The notes: generated from the letters alone by a model not told the origin. A DNA stretch of 64,000 nt from Clostridium acidisoli DSM 12555 (GCF_900176305.1 NZ_FWXH01000002.1:868001-932000), one strand, 5' to 3'; positions 43,737 to 53,074 are shown, counted from the first letter of the stretch. Numbers and translations are program-made.

Positions 43737-44432
43737 TTAATTCCCTATTATATCAACAATCTCTCTAAAATCTTTTATATAATAATCCGCAAAATTTTTT
43801 ATTGAATCATAATCTTTTCTCTCTTTTTCCAATAGATATCCTGTTAATACAGTTTTCATCCCCAACTTTTTCGCAGCTTTTAATTCATCAGAGCCGCCAT
43901 CTCCAACAAAATAGCATTTTTCAGGAATAGTCTTCATTCTATTTAATGCAATTTCGTATATTTCACTTTGAGGCTTTAAATACCCTACTTCATATGAAAA
44001 TATTCTTTCATCAAACAAATCATTTAATGGAGATTCATTCCAATACAGAACATCAATTATATCCGCATTGCTAACTAAGCATAACTTCTTCCCTCTTTTC
44101 TTTACATCTAAAAGAGCATTTATAACTTTATAATCTATATCAATTAATGATTTTTTAAATCTATCTTCTCTTAACTTTAAAATTTCGCTTATTTGACTCT
44201 CATTAACCGTCTTTCCAATTTTTCGAACAATACTCTGAATTATTTTTTTCGGATTTGTTTCTCTTCCAGTTGCTCTCTCTAAATATAGCTCATCATCTTC
44301 TGCATATTTTTCCCATTCTTCTTTTGCTATTCCTAATACATCATTTTCATTCTTAAACTCATTATACCTTGGCGTTATTAGTGTAAAGAACAAGTCAAAA
44401 AATACAACTTCTATGTCACTCCTCATATTCAT
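43737..44432 (-). CDS. HAD-family hydrolase
   Basis: A 231-residue phosphatase with C1 cap. Motif I VVFFDLFFTLIT, in which the second Asp is Phe (DLFFT), motif II LCLVSNADI, motif III YLKPQSEIY (Lys), motif IV YFVGDGGSDEL. GGGAGG precedes the ATG at 44432 and the stop of the HXXEE gene is 1 bp upstream, so translation is coupled. Its substrate is unknown. The altered motif I is notable. Confidence 0.83.
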   Translation of the reverse strand: MNMRSDIEVVFFDLFFTLITPRYNEFKNENDVLGIAKEEWEKYAEDDELYLERATGRETNPKKIIQSIVRKIGKTVNESQISEILKLREDRFKKSLIDIDYKVINALLDVKKRGKKLCLVSNADIIDVLYWNESPLNDLFDERIFSYEVGYLKPQSEIYEIALNRMKTIPEKCYFVGDGGSDELKAAKKLGMKTVLTGYLLEKERKDYDSIKNFADYYIKDFREIVDIIGN

Positions 44433-44948
44433 TTAAGCCTCCCATTTGCTGAATTTATCCATAAGCTTATGAACCATACATAAATTAGCAACCATAATCA
44501 TAAAACCTAAAATTGAGTACACCACAATTGTTCTTAATGTGAATAATTTAACTGCATGCTCAATAATATACATACAAATAGGTAAGCAAATAATACTTGT
44601 AACAATGGCAGGAACATATTTTCTTACAATTAATGTTTGAAAGCAATGCACTACTAAATGTAAAATAAATGCAATAAACAAACCTAACCATAGATTATAC
44701 CAATTCATTACATAAGAAATAATTGTGATTATACTAATTAACATGAATTCTTCCGCTACTCCAAATGCAAAAGATGATGTTGTAATATTATCGAAATGAT
44801 GTAGTAACTTTTTAGATAAGTTAGGAAATCTTTCACATAAATAACGTCTATTTTTACTTATCCATGCTTGCATAAAAATTATTTCCTCAAAATCATGGAA
44901 AATAAAAAGTATAGGAAAAAGCCATATAATTACTTGCATATTATCCAT
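44433..44948 (-). CDS. HXXEE-domain membrane protein
   Basis: A 171-residue integral membrane protein with the motif FHDFEE near residue 18 (HxxEE) and RFPNLSKKLLHHFDN, then VAEEF and HLVVH. This is the HXXEE family, whose function is unknown; conserved His and Glu suggest a metal site. GGAGATG precedes the ATG. It is cotranscribed with the HAD gene downstream. Confidence 0.85.
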   Translation of the reverse strand: MDNMQVIIWLFPILFIFHDFEEIIFMQAWISKNRRYLCERFPNLSKKLLHHFDNITTSSFAFGVAEEFMLISIITIISYVMNWYNLWLGLFIAFILHLVVHCFQTLIVRKYVPAIVTSIICLPICMYIIEHAVKLFTLRTIVVYSILGFMIMVANLCMVHKLMDKFSKWEA

Positions 44949-44999
44949 TCAGCTCATCTCCTTAAACTATATTATATAGAAGTATCAAATTAACTTTTA

Positions 45000-45614
45000 T
45001 CATTTTCTTCCTACCATCAAAAATAATGAATATTCTACTTCCCTCTCTTCTACAAGTTTTTCATCTTTATAAAATGTGTTAACTTCTGCTTCCTTAAATC
45101 CTGTTTCTAATAGTACACTTTTAAGATAATTTTGATTAAAGCCATTATGCCCATTAAAATCTTTCTCTTCTTTATGAAAACTTCCATCTTCTTCATCTAA
45201 ATCTATAATACATAAATAGCCATCTTCCTTTAGTAATTTATATAAGTTCATGATTGTTGTTTCAGTATCAATAATATGATGTAATGCCATAGACGTGTAT
45301 ATTACGTCATAGCTATTTTCTGGAAGAATATTATTTTCATTTATATCCATTTTATATGCCTTCATATTATTTATTTGAAATGTTTCAATCTTAGAATTTA
45401 ATACATCAATCATACCTTTTGATGTATCAACAAGAGTTATCGTTTCAAACTTATCATTAAGGAAAAAGCTTATAAGACCTGTACCACAACCAAACTCAAG
45501 CGCAGTATATTGTTTTTTTATCTGAATTGATTTGTTTATTTCTTTTGCAATTAATTTTGCTCTTCTCTTTCTTCTTTCATCATCCCATGTTATAGACTCT
45601 ATATCAAAATTCAT
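45000..45614 (-). CDS. Class I SAM-dependent methyltransferase
   Basis: A 204-residue enzyme with motif I ALEFGCGTGLISFFL, motif II ITLVDTSKGMI, YDVIYTSMALHHI and LKEDGYLCIIDLDEEDG. It is UbiE/Methyltransf_11-like; the substrate is unknown. AAAGGGG precedes the ATG. The kinase-like gene lies 4 bp upstream on the same strand, so they form an operon. Confidence 0.87.
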   Translation of the reverse strand: MNFDIESITWDDERRKRRAKLIAKEINKSIQIKKQYTALEFGCGTGLISFFLNDKFETITLVDTSKGMIDVLNSKIETFQINNMKAYKMDINENNILPENSYDVIYTSMALHHIIDTETTIMNLYKLLKEDGYLCIIDLDEEDGSFHKEEKDFNGHNGFNQNYLKSVLLETGFKEAEVNTFYKDEKLVEEREVEYSLFLMVGRK

Positions 45615-45618
45615 ACTA

Positions 45619-46128
45619 TTAGCCCCTTTCTCCTATAAGTTTATATATTCTTGCCGCTGCTGCTTTGGCTGACATGTCGCTTGCATCAATTTTTTTTGTG
45701 TCCATTTCAAAATAATTTTTTAATCTTGGTAAACTTCTTTCAATAACATCATTATTTCTTATTCCTTTTTTAATATCCTTTGTAATTCGTGAAATTAGGC
45801 TTTTCTCTGAACATACGATAGAAAATTTATATAAACTACAATCATTCTTATTTAATCTTGATAATACATCGTCAAGAATGCTCTGTTCATGCATCACCCA
45901 GCAAAATATAATATTTTTATATTCTGAACAAGAAATGAAATTATTTAGAAGATAACTAATATTATCAAGTACCATCTTTTTCGTTTCATCCGTTACTATA
46001 AATGGCGACATATCCCAGCACCAATCTCCATCAAGAAAAGCGCAGTTTGGTAACATTTTTTGTAATTCCCTGCTCGTTGCTGTCTTTCCTACACCCATAG
46101 TTCCATTTATTAAAATAAGATTTTTCAT
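45619..46128 (-). CDS. AAA_33-like P-loop nucleotide/small-molecule kinase
   Basis: A 169-residue P-loop protein. Walker A INGTMGVGKTA (about residues 6-16), FLDGDWCWDMSPF for substrate contact, VCSEKSLISRI near the C-terminal lid. It resembles small kinases such as gluconate kinase or shikimate kinase-like members, but the substrate is unknown. The ATG at 46128 has AGGTGG upstream; an upstream GTG falls in that site. It is the first gene of a two-gene operon with the methyltransferase. Confidence 0.78.
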   Translation of the reverse strand: MKNLILINGTMGVGKTATSRELQKMLPNCAFLDGDWCWDMSPFIVTDETKKMVLDNISYLLNNFISCSEYKNIIFCWVMHEQSILDDVLSRLNKNDCSLYKFSIVCSEKSLISRITKDIKKGIRNNDVIERSLPRLKNYFEMDTKKIDASDMSAKAAAARIYKLIGERG

Positions 46129-46285
46129 TCTTTTAACCACCTATTACATTAACATAAGTTAGATTTACAACTATTATAATACCATTTATTTAAAGCAAAC
46201 TCTATATTTGCCATTAATTATCTATAAAAATTATGCCCACCCATAAATGAGCAGACGTATTTCTTGCTATTGCTAAAACCATATA

Positions 46286-46549
46286 TTAGATCTTAAAAAG
46301 TATCCATTTACATGTACTTATCTCATATTTAATTTCGTATACCTTTGCAGTTCCATTAATTACACTTTGGCATCTATATACAATCATATTATTTCCTGCA
46401 TATTTTTCAATACTGCTTTGTATAATCCTATCAATCATACATTCTATATATGTTTTATCTTCGCTCATTATTTTGAATTTAACTGGCTCTGGTAGTCCAT
46501 TTTCTTTAAATCTAGCAACTACAGCAATAGATTTTGCTATAACTTTCAT
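46286..46549 (-). CDS. Small protein encoded directly after DNA polymerase IV
   Basis: An 87-residue soluble protein: KVIAKSIAVVARFKENGLPEPVKFKI, then MIVYRCQSVINGTAKVYEIKYEISTCKWILFKI. I do not recognise a named family. Its ATG is 11 bp after the polymerase stop, with GAGGTG inside that gene's end, so translation is coupled. The context suggests a polymerase partner or SOS protein. It is not YolD, which has a different pattern. Confidence 0.7.
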   Translation of the reverse strand: MKVIAKSIAVVARFKENGLPEPVKFKIMSEDKTYIECMIDRIIQSSIEKYAGNNMIVYRCQSVINGTAKVYEIKYEISTCKWILFKI

Positions 46550-46559
46550 AATCAACACC

Positions 46560-47816
46560 TCATAAAATCGAACTCATTGATGGATGATCTTCTTCTCCAT
46601 CACCCATACCTCCACACATATGTTTTACATCTGAATGTAAAAAACAAGATCTCATTATTGCATTAGAACCGTACTTTAATCGTATATCATCTATAACGTT
46701 ATTAATTGCCTTATCTTTTTCATAATCAAAATTATCTAGCAAGGAACTTTGATAAAAATCATTGCTGTATAATTCTGTAACATGAACGCCTAAATGTCTG
46801 ATACTGTTACCTTTCCAAACACTATCGAATAAAAAATAGGCAATCTCAGAAATTTTTCTAGTTGAATCTGTTGGTACTACTACTTTCTTTTGACGAGAAT
46901 AAAATATTAAATCACTTCCCCTAATAGAAACAGATATTACCTTGCAGCAATTTTCTGAATTTCTTAATCTCATTGCTACTGTTTCACACAATGAAAGTAG
47001 CACCTTATGAGCAGTTTCTTTATCAACTACGTCAAATGCAATAGTTGTAGAATTACCAATACCTTTCATTTCTAAATGATTGCTTTTTCTTACTTCTGAA
47101 AAATCTATACCATTTGCATAGTTCCAAATAACCTCACCATGACTCTTTAATTTGTGCTTTAAAATTTCAACATCATAATTTGCCAAGTCTCCTATGGTCT
47201 TAATATTAAGATTATTTAGTTTCTTGAAGGTTGCCCTTCCTACCATAAAAAGATCCTCTACTGGCAGCGGCCTCATCTTTTCTTTAATTTCAAAAGGAAA
47301 TAACGTGTGAATTCTATCCGGTTTCTTAAAATCCGATGCTACTTTTGCAAGTAATTTATTATTTGAAATTCCTATATTTACAGTAAATCCTAATTCTTTT
47401 TTTATACGTTCTTTTATTCTAACGGCTAAGTCCATATAATCTGGATATAAATTCTCCATATTAGAAAAATCCAAAAAACTTTCATCCACACTAAACCTTT
47501 GTATAATTGGAGTATATTCCTGTAATAACTGATGCATTGCAGAACTGCATTTCATGTAAAGCCAATATCTTGGGGGAACAACGACTAAATTAGGACACTT
47601 TATTCTTGCATTATAAATCGTTTCTCCTGTTTGTATTTTATATTTTTTAGCAGAAATTGATTTTGCTAAAACAATCCCATGTCTGCTTTCTTCATCTCCA
47701 CCTATTACAACTGGAATTTCTCTTATATCAACTTTTTCTCCATGTTGTAATCTGTATGCAGCCTCCCAAGACAAATAGGCAGAGTTTACATCAATATGAA
47801 ATATTATCCTATTCAT
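46560..47816 (-). CDS. dinB: DNA polymerase IV (Y-family, translesion)
   Basis: A 418-residue error-prone polymerase. Motifs: FHIDVNSAYLSWEAA (metal Asp 9), IGGDEESRHGIVLAKS, YNARIKCPNLVVVPP and QRFSVDESFLDFS (catalytic Asp 111 and Glu 112), plus the fingers/thumb region and little-finger domain (about 240-360). Copies damaged templates. A LexA-type box lies 47 bp upstream. The small downstream gene is coupled. The protein ends with a CGGMGDGEEDHPSMSSIL tail of unknown role. Confidence 0.95.
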   Translation of the reverse strand: MNRIIFHIDVNSAYLSWEAAYRLQHGEKVDIREIPVVIGGDEESRHGIVLAKSISAKKYKIQTGETIYNARIKCPNLVVVPPRYWLYMKCSSAMHQLLQEYTPIIQRFSVDESFLDFSNMENLYPDYMDLAVRIKERIKKELGFTVNIGISNNKLLAKVASDFKKPDRIHTLFPFEIKEKMRPLPVEDLFMVGRATFKKLNNLNIKTIGDLANYDVEILKHKLKSHGEVIWNYANGIDFSEVRKSNHLEMKGIGNSTTIAFDVVDKETAHKVLLSLCETVAMRLRNSENCCKVISVSIRGSDLIFYSRQKKVVVPTDSTRKISEIAYFLFDSVWKGNSIRHLGVHVTELYSNDFYQSSLLDNFDYEKDKAINNVIDDIRLKYGSNAIMRSCFLHSDVKHMCGGMGDGEEDHPSMSSIL

Positions 47817-47862
47817 AAAATAAACATCCTTTTTCTAAAATAATTCCATACTTAATATTATA

Positions 47863-47876
47863 CGAACATAAGTTCT
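47863..47876 (-). promoter_or_regulatory. LexA (SOS) box
   Basis: CGAACATAAGTTCT matches the Gram-positive LexA consensus CGAACNNNNGTTCG in all but the last base. It is located 47 bp upstream of the dinB start, where a repressor would block the promoter. Confidence 0.8.
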
Positions 47877-47924
47877 TATTGTAAAGGGGGTTTTTGTGGA
47901 ATTTGATATTAATATCCAAAAATT

Positions 47925-47957
47925 AAAAAGACTAGAGATGTAATTTCCCTAGTCCTT
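47925..47957 (-). terminator. Intrinsic terminator between small ORF and dinB
   Basis: AAGGACTAG pairs with CTAGTCTTTTT on the minus strand, followed by AATTTTTGG. It separates transcripts coming from the 48-kb genes from the SOS-controlled polymerase operon. Confidence 0.65.
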
Positions 47958-48106
47958 CCAAATTTATAAACTTTAAATTGTGAAATTGTACTTTCACCAT
48001 ATATGATTGACACCGATAATTTTATACTAACATAATTTATCTATTATATGATTTCCTGAATCATTATTCTCTTCAGTTTCAGTTAAACTCTTCTCACCTA
48101 ATTTAT

Positions 48107-48241
48107 TTACATATTTTTATCGTAAGATCTTGAAAGCATTTCATTAAAATATAAACCTGTCATTGTCTTGTGTTTATGTAGTCTCAATTTTACTTTTGAT
48201 ACCTTTTTAATCCTGGAAATCGGTTTGATCTTATCAGACAT
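48107..48241 (-). CDS. Putative 44-residue small protein
   Basis: ATG at 48241 has GGAAGGTG seven bases upstream. The product starts MSDKIKPISRIKKVSKVKL and continues RLHKHKTMTG then YFNEMLSRSYDKNM; it is strongly basic (Lys and Arg rich) in the first half and has no membrane segment. I do not recognise it. The gene stands alone, with a terminator beyond it (47925-47957). Good ribosome site and basic composition support it being real, perhaps a nucleic-acid-binding microprotein. Confidence 0.5.
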   Translation of the reverse strand: MSDKIKPISRIKKVSKVKLRLHKHKTMTGLYFNEMLSRSYDKNM

Positions 48242-48337
48242 AATATAACACCTTCCAACAAAAGTTTTTATTACATTATACTATATTTTTTAGATTTTGT
48301 ACTATGTCAATAAAAAAACAAATCTAATAGTTTTGTT

Positions 48338-48868
48338 TCAATCAGATATTGATTCATTTAATTTATCCATACTAAATATATAATTATTAAATTCATTTGA
48401 AGAGTCTAATAATATAAAACCACAATTATTCAATACTTTATTTGAACCTGTATTTGTTTTTAATACCTTATTGGCTGTTATTCCTTTGCAAAAAGGATAT
48501 TTAAAGGCCCAATCCATTAATAAAGATAATGCTTCTGTCATAAATCCTTTTCTTCTACAATTGGAAGATATGCTATACCCAACCTCTGTATATCCATTTT
48601 TATCTGGAATTCCTTTAAATCCAATAAAACCTATCCCTTCTCCATTGTCTTTATTAATAATAAGCCAATAAGTATACCAATTATGAATATCCATACTAAC
48701 CTTTTTCATTTTATCTATTTTCTTTGATATTGCTATTTTAACAGAATCAAATATTGCTTCTGTATCTATAGATATCTCAATTTTTCTATCATTATTAATA
48801 TGTAAGAGTTCAGTAAATGATAAAGGCTTTAAAAGTAAATTTTCTCCTTCTAACAATATCCTTTCCAC
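48338..48868 (-). CDS. GNAT-family N-acetyltransferase (RimJ-like)
   Basis: A 176-residue acetyltransferase of the RimJ/L type: IGFIGFKGIPDKNGYTEVGYSI then CRRKGFMTEALSLLMDWAF and NTGSNKVLNNCGF. It may acetylate ribosomal proteins or small amines; the substrate is unknown. GTG start with GGAGGT upstream. A broken methyltransferase gene lies just upstream. Confidence 0.87.
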   Translation of the reverse strand: MERILLEGENLLLKPLSFTELLHINNDRKIEISIDTEAIFDSVKIAISKKIDKMKKVSMDIHNWYTYWLIINKDNGEGIGFIGFKGIPDKNGYTEVGYSISSNCRRKGFMTEALSLLMDWAFKYPFCKGITANKVLKTNTGSNKVLNNCGFILLDSSNEFNNYIFSMDKLNESISD

Positions 48869-48895
48869 ATTAATACCTCCATTCTTATAATCTCA

Positions 48896-49143
48896 TTACT
48901 TTTTCCGTAAAATAACATGATGAAAAAATGATATAGCTTTATATTCCTCTATTTCGCTTACCTTCGATTCAATTTCCAACATCTGCTCCTGCCATTTCTT
49001 ATCATTTTGAATTTCTTGATTTTGCTGCAAATCCCAAAAGTTCTCACTCCAAGAATTCTTTCTAATTCAAATTCATCTGACCATTCCATTATTTTTGTAT
49101 CTTCATAATAGTTAATTGTTCTAAACTGCTTAGCATGTCCATT
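48896..49143 (-). pseudogene. C-terminal fragment of a SAM methyltransferase
   Basis: About 80 codons survive and directly abut the stop of the acetyltransferase upstream. The frame HAKQFRTINYYEDTKIMEWSD shifts after ERI to KNSWSENFWDLQQNQ and runs to KAISFFHHVILRKK, the usual end of a methyltransferase domain. Neither the SAM motif nor a start is left, so it is a truncated remnant. Confidence 0.65.
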
Positions 49144-49629
49144 TTACTTTAGAAATTTTTCATATCTAATTTGATCTCTATTATCAATAAACACCCTATC
49201 CACCATTTTAAAGCCATTACTCTCGTAAAAGTTTCGCAGTCTATCTCTAAATGTACCGCAATTTAACCTTAACCATTTAATGTTATGCTCTTTGCACATT
49301 AATTCAGCGGATTGTATTAATTTGCTTCCATAACCCTTCTTTGCATTTTCTCTACAAACAGCTAACTTGTGTAATATTCCAGATTCATTTTCCATTAAAT
49401 TTTCCCAAAATAGAGGATCATACCATTGCAAAATATATACTCCAATTAATTCTCCTTTCTCATAGCATAATTTCATATCCTCAACACGATATTTTTTTAG
49501 TAATTCTTCACTTGTTATATCTTCATGCTTCCACATTGGTTGATTTATAGAATTAAGCCATGTGGCAGAATCATTTAAAACCTTTGAAAAAATTTCTATA
49601 CTTTCATGGGTTGCATTTACTACCTCCAA
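49144..49629 (-). CDS. GNAT-family N-acetyltransferase
   Basis: An acetyltransferase of about 161 residues: LHKLAVCRENAKKGYGSKLIQSAEL (acetyl-CoA binding) and RLNCGTFRDRLRNFYESNGF. The start is the TTG at 49629 with AGAGG seven bases upstream; the frame is open to an ATG at 49665, which has no site. The substrate is unknown. Downstream is a methyltransferase remnant, immediately adjacent. Confidence 0.82.
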   Translation of the reverse strand: MEVVNATHESIEIFSKVLNDSATWLNSINQPMWKHEDITSEELLKKYRVEDMKLCYEKGELIGVYILQWYDPLFWENLMENESGILHKLAVCRENAKKGYGSKLIQSAELMCKEHNIKWLRLNCGTFRDRLRNFYESNGFKMVDRVFIDNRDQIRYEKFLK

Positions 49630-49706
49630 ATTTATTCCTCTTCTCTCTACATTTTTTAAGAACATTTAGTTTCTATACTCTGCTATATTAGAAACCACAT
49701 TCCTCA

Positions 49707-49886
49707 TTAACTATACACAATTTTATCTGATCCAAAATTAATTGTGGCCACTCTATCTTTTACAAGTTCCTTATCATATACAATATTGCCTCTCTCTAAT
49801 AGAACATTAGTACTATTTATCATTATCCCATATTTTAATTGATATTTACTGTTATTTCTGATTTTTACAATACAATTCATAAACAT
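49707..49886 (-). CDS. Putative 59-residue small protein
   Basis: An ATG at 49886 (or 49880) follows AGGAG. The product is about 59 residues, MFMNCIVKIRNNSKYQ then KYGIMINSTNVLLERGNI, ending DRVATINFGSDKIVYS. Strand-like and mildly charged, with no membrane segment. It precedes the acetyltransferase on the same strand. I do not recognise it. Confidence 0.45.
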   Translation of the reverse strand: MFMNCIVKIRNNSKYQLKYGIMINSTNVLLERGNIVYDKELVKDRVATINFGSDKIVYS

Positions 49887-49974
49887 TATTCTCCTAATTT
49901 ACATATGATTTTTTCTGCTGTAATCTATAAAATCAATATACCGTTTTTTTAAGTTCTCTTTAACATGATATATT

Positions 49975-51267
49975 CTACAAATTTGTCGGTTCTATTTCAT
50001 ATCCTAATCTGCTTGCAGCATCTATAAAGCCGTCTATTTTAGGCATTCCCCATTGTGTACAAACTGCTATTCTAATACCATCTTTCGTAACTAAAATTTC
50101 ATCTAGCTTCAGGAAATATCTTCTTCTATCTTTATTTTCCGCATATTCTACTTTTTGAAAAACTCCCAAGGTTCCCTGTATATTATCTGGAAAAATATCT
50201 TTAAGTTCATCATATGTAACATTACTAGATGATAAATATTCTTTCACAACAGCCAAAACCAGCCTATTTTTCCCGTATACATTTCCTTTAAATTTATATT
50301 TTGTAAAATCTTTATTTGACTTATTAGAAATAGTACTAATCATACTATCCATATTTTGACGTTCTTGTTCATCAATACTATCATCATCCTTTAATACATT
50401 TAACATTGCTAAAAGAAGTGGTTTATTTGTTTCCCAAAAATCAAGCAATAATCTTTTTTCTCGTTCGCTTACTGCCATTACTAATCCTCCATTCTTAATA
50501 CTTTCTTCATCAAGTGATGGGTAACTCAGACATCTCAAATAATTATCAATAAGCGACTTTGCCTCGTCTGAAATTTGCTGCATTCTACACGGCTCTAATA
50601 CATAATCTACTAAGTATTGATAATTAATTTGTATATATTTTTTACATTGGCTATGTTGATCCTCTAATTCCAATAATTCTCTGTTTGAAGTTGGAGTCAG
50701 ATAAATATATACTAATTCACTATTTTCCTTAAAATTTCTTTCAGCCCAATCATAATATTGATTTGTCTGATCAGAATGCTCTTTTGAATATACTTTGTTT
50801 TCGAGAATTATTTTCACATTAATATTTTCATCAGAATTACTTTTAATTTTTATAGTTAAATCTATAAATAAATCTATTCTTTTATTATTATCTATAACCT
50901 TTTCTCTTTCGATTTTCACATCAGAAACATGATAATTTCCAGTAATAATATAATCTATTAAGTATTCCGGAAACAGGTCATTATATTTATTAGCGTATTT
51001 ACAATCAAATAAAGACATCACTACCATCTCAAGAAATTTTCTAATTGAATATTCATTTAAGCCATGATTTGCTTCAGTATCTAGTATCCAGGCTAAAAAA
51101 TCACTATGAACATTTTCATTTCTCATAATCCCTAAAATATCAAAGAAACTTTTGTTTCCATAATATAGTTTCAATTCGTGATATTCTTTTGAATTGAATA
51201 ATTGAATAATATTTTTTCTAACATCTAATGTTTGTCCTTCAGATGTATGTGTACTTCCCAAGTTCAT
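49975..51267 (-). CDS. PD-(D/E)XK nuclease family protein (PDDEXK_4-like)
   Basis: A 430-residue protein. The N-terminal 240 residues carry the PD-(D/E)XK nuclease pattern: HSDFLAWILDTEANHGLNE, KRIDLFIDL (Asp), then ILENKVYSKEHSDQTNQYYDW (ExK). This is like the PDDEXK_4 (PF14281) family found in restriction-like islands. The C-terminal half (about 265-430) is of unknown type, with WGMPKIDGFIDAA. AGGAGA precedes the ATG. It may act on foreign DNA. The next gene downstream in order of transcription is an acetyltransferase region; upstream is a second nuclease gene. Confidence 0.75.
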   Translation of the reverse strand: MNLGSTHTSEGQTLDVRKNIIQLFNSKEYHELKLYYGNKSFFDILGIMRNENVHSDFLAWILDTEANHGLNEYSIRKFLEMVVMSLFDCKYANKYNDLFPEYLIDYIITGNYHVSDVKIEREKVIDNNKRIDLFIDLTIKIKSNSDENINVKIILENKVYSKEHSDQTNQYYDWAERNFKENSELVYIYLTPTSNRELLELEDQHSQCKKYIQINYQYLVDYVLEPCRMQQISDEAKSLIDNYLRCLSYPSLDEESIKNGGLVMAVSEREKRLLLDFWETNKPLLLAMLNVLKDDDSIDEQERQNMDSMISTISNKSNKDFTKYKFKGNVYGKNRLVLAVVKEYLSSSNVTYDELKDIFPDNIQGTLGVFQKVEYAENKDRRRYFLKLDEILVTKDGIRIAVCTQWGMPKIDGFIDAASRLGYEIEPTNL

Positions 51268-51298
51268 AAAATTATCTCCTACCTATAAAAAATAATGA

Positions 51299-52288
51299 TT
51301 ATTCTATTCTTCTACCTTGCCAATCCCATTTCCCATCCTTCTCAGCATTATACAATCTGTATCTCCCCTTCTCTGATCTAAAATATAAATCTCTTTGACC
51401 ACTAGGATAGTGTTTTCTTGATGTATGATTCACGCAATCTTGTATTACCTGGCATCTAACTGTACTTTGATTAATATCTGGATATTGTTTTATTAATTCA
51501 CTATAAACTTCTGCTGGAGTAAAAACAGCCGTTTCTTTACCATTAGTAATTTTATTTACAGCATCACTTATAACAGTTTTTATTTTAATTGGTTCATTCC
51601 ATCTTATCGCTGATGTTCCTGATATTTTATTCTTGCTGATTGAAGAAGTAATATCATCATAACCAACTATTTTTTCAGTTGAAATAAAATATTCCTCTTG
51701 CTGTGTCTTTAATACCTCATATTCCATGCAATAGACATTTACACCGTACTTTTCCCTCAAATATACTGCAACCTGTTTAACTATTGCTGAAACTTGTTCA
51801 GCAACTATATATAGTTTTTGATTCTTATTAAAATCAATTTTAACCTCTTCATCATTATCTGGTAAAAACACCTCATGGTATAACTCAATAAGACTTTTAT
51901 TTGCCATTGAGTTATCAGTTCTATAATAATCTTGAGATATTTTATTTAAATCTCCATATTTTAATGCCGCACCCCAAGCAGCATACTCTAGAATTTGAGC
52001 AACAACTTCTCGTGGAGTTTTTCCTTTTTTTAATTCAACTATAACCAAATCCCCTGAAGCATCAATACCAATTAAATCAGGATATTTATCAGTTTCACCA
52101 ACTGTAGCCGATACTTGTCTACCTATCCAAAAAACTGTACTTTCTGCATCATCATCTAATAATACAGACGGGCTGTTTTCCAGCCAATTTTCAAAATCCT
52201 TTTCATAATCTATCGAATCAGTCTTTACTTTTTCTAATACTCCTGTTTCTATATTTTCATCCATAGTTTTTAGTTTATAAAGCCCCAC
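51299..52288 (-). CDS. DUF91/NucS-like PD-(D/E)XK protein with C-terminal winged-helix-like domain
   Basis: A 329-residue protein. The core YPDLIGIDASGDLVIVELK with KGKTPREVVAQILEYAAW carries D..ExK and the Q of the NucS/DUF91 nuclease family. The C-terminal part (about 250-320) with VFTPAEVYSELIKQYP, TVRCQVIQDCVNHTS and LYFRSEKGRYRLYN resembles the small winged-helix domain (DUF7669 type) attached to restriction enzymes. Starts with GTG after AGGGGTGG. Cotranscribed with the nuclease gene downstream (31-bp gap). Confidence 0.75.
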   Translation of the reverse strand: MGLYKLKTMDENIETGVLEKVKTDSIDYEKDFENWLENSPSVLLDDDAESTVFWIGRQVSATVGETDKYPDLIGIDASGDLVIVELKKGKTPREVVAQILEYAAWGAALKYGDLNKISQDYYRTDNSMANKSLIELYHEVFLPDNDEEVKIDFNKNQKLYIVAEQVSAIVKQVAVYLREKYGVNVYCMEYEVLKTQQEEYFISTEKIVGYDDITSSISKNKISGTSAIRWNEPIKIKTVISDAVNKITNGKETAVFTPAEVYSELIKQYPDINQSTVRCQVIQDCVNHTSRKHYPSGQRDLYFRSEKGRYRLYNAEKDGKWDWQGRRIE

Positions 52289-52414
52289 TTATACCACCCC
52301 TATTGTACTCTTTTATTATGTATAAATTTTAGTTGTTCCCATGTCATTTTCTTTTGTAACAGCTCCCAAGGAGCAATACTTTTAAAATCCATTATTAACA
52401 TATCCTAACCTATT

Positions 52415-53074
52415 CTATAATATATATTTATCTAATTTATTACTGTAGTTATTAAATTCTTTTTCCCAATTAGTTTTTATTGAGCAAAAGTAAGGATGAT
52501 TAAGCCTACTATCAATTAAAACTCCTTCTAATTTTCCATTAGACTTTATATATTTTAAAGTCTTTTCTACATCTTTGCTCAATGGTATTATTACATTAGG
52601 GTTTACTATTTTCATTTTATCTAAAAAGTTCGTATTAATTATCTCTTTTATATTTTCAGGCAACTGATAATAATTATAATTTTTGCTTTCTTTTTCAAAC
52701 CCTATACTACAAATATTGGTAACATATATATTAGAGTAAAATTTTTTAGCCCCATACTTTTTAATAACAGAGTAAAAAAATTCTGCACTTCTTTCACTAT
52801 CATTCCTTTGCACATTTAATAAAAGCTCTGACAAAGAATTAAAATCTATAAAAGGTATTCCCGTCTTTCCTGCTCCATATCTTCCAGGATTAATACCACA
52901 CATTACCACTTTAATATCGACTATATTATTATCTATATATTCCTCATAAAATTTTCTAATGAATTTTTCATTCTTGATAAATTCATTGAGAACAGTTACA
53001 TTTTCCTGCTTTAATTGATTTACATTTCTAATTTCATCATAAAAGTTTAACATATTATCTACTAAATTATCCAT
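52415..53074 (-). CDS. Uracil-DNA glycosylase-family protein (SMUG/DUF4918-like)
   Basis: A 219-residue protein with the motif A GINPGRYGAGKTGIPF (about residues 58-73) of SMUG-like glycosylases, the YVTNICSIGF segment and a final RLNHPYFCS motif B with the catalytic His region. It probably removes uracil or modified bases from DNA. It is near two nucleases and could protect the host or attack modified phage DNA. Confidence 0.75.
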   Translation of the reverse strand: MDNLVDNMLNFYDEIRNVNQLKQENVTVLNEFIKNEKFIRKFYEEYIDNNIVDIKVVMCGINPGRYGAGKTGIPFIDFNSLSELLLNVQRNDSERSAEFFYSVIKKYGAKKFYSNIYVTNICSIGFEKESKNYNYYQLPENIKEIINTNFLDKMKIVNPNVIIPLSKDVEKTLKYIKSNGKLEGVLIDSRLNHPYFCSIKTNWEKEFNNYSNKLDKYIL

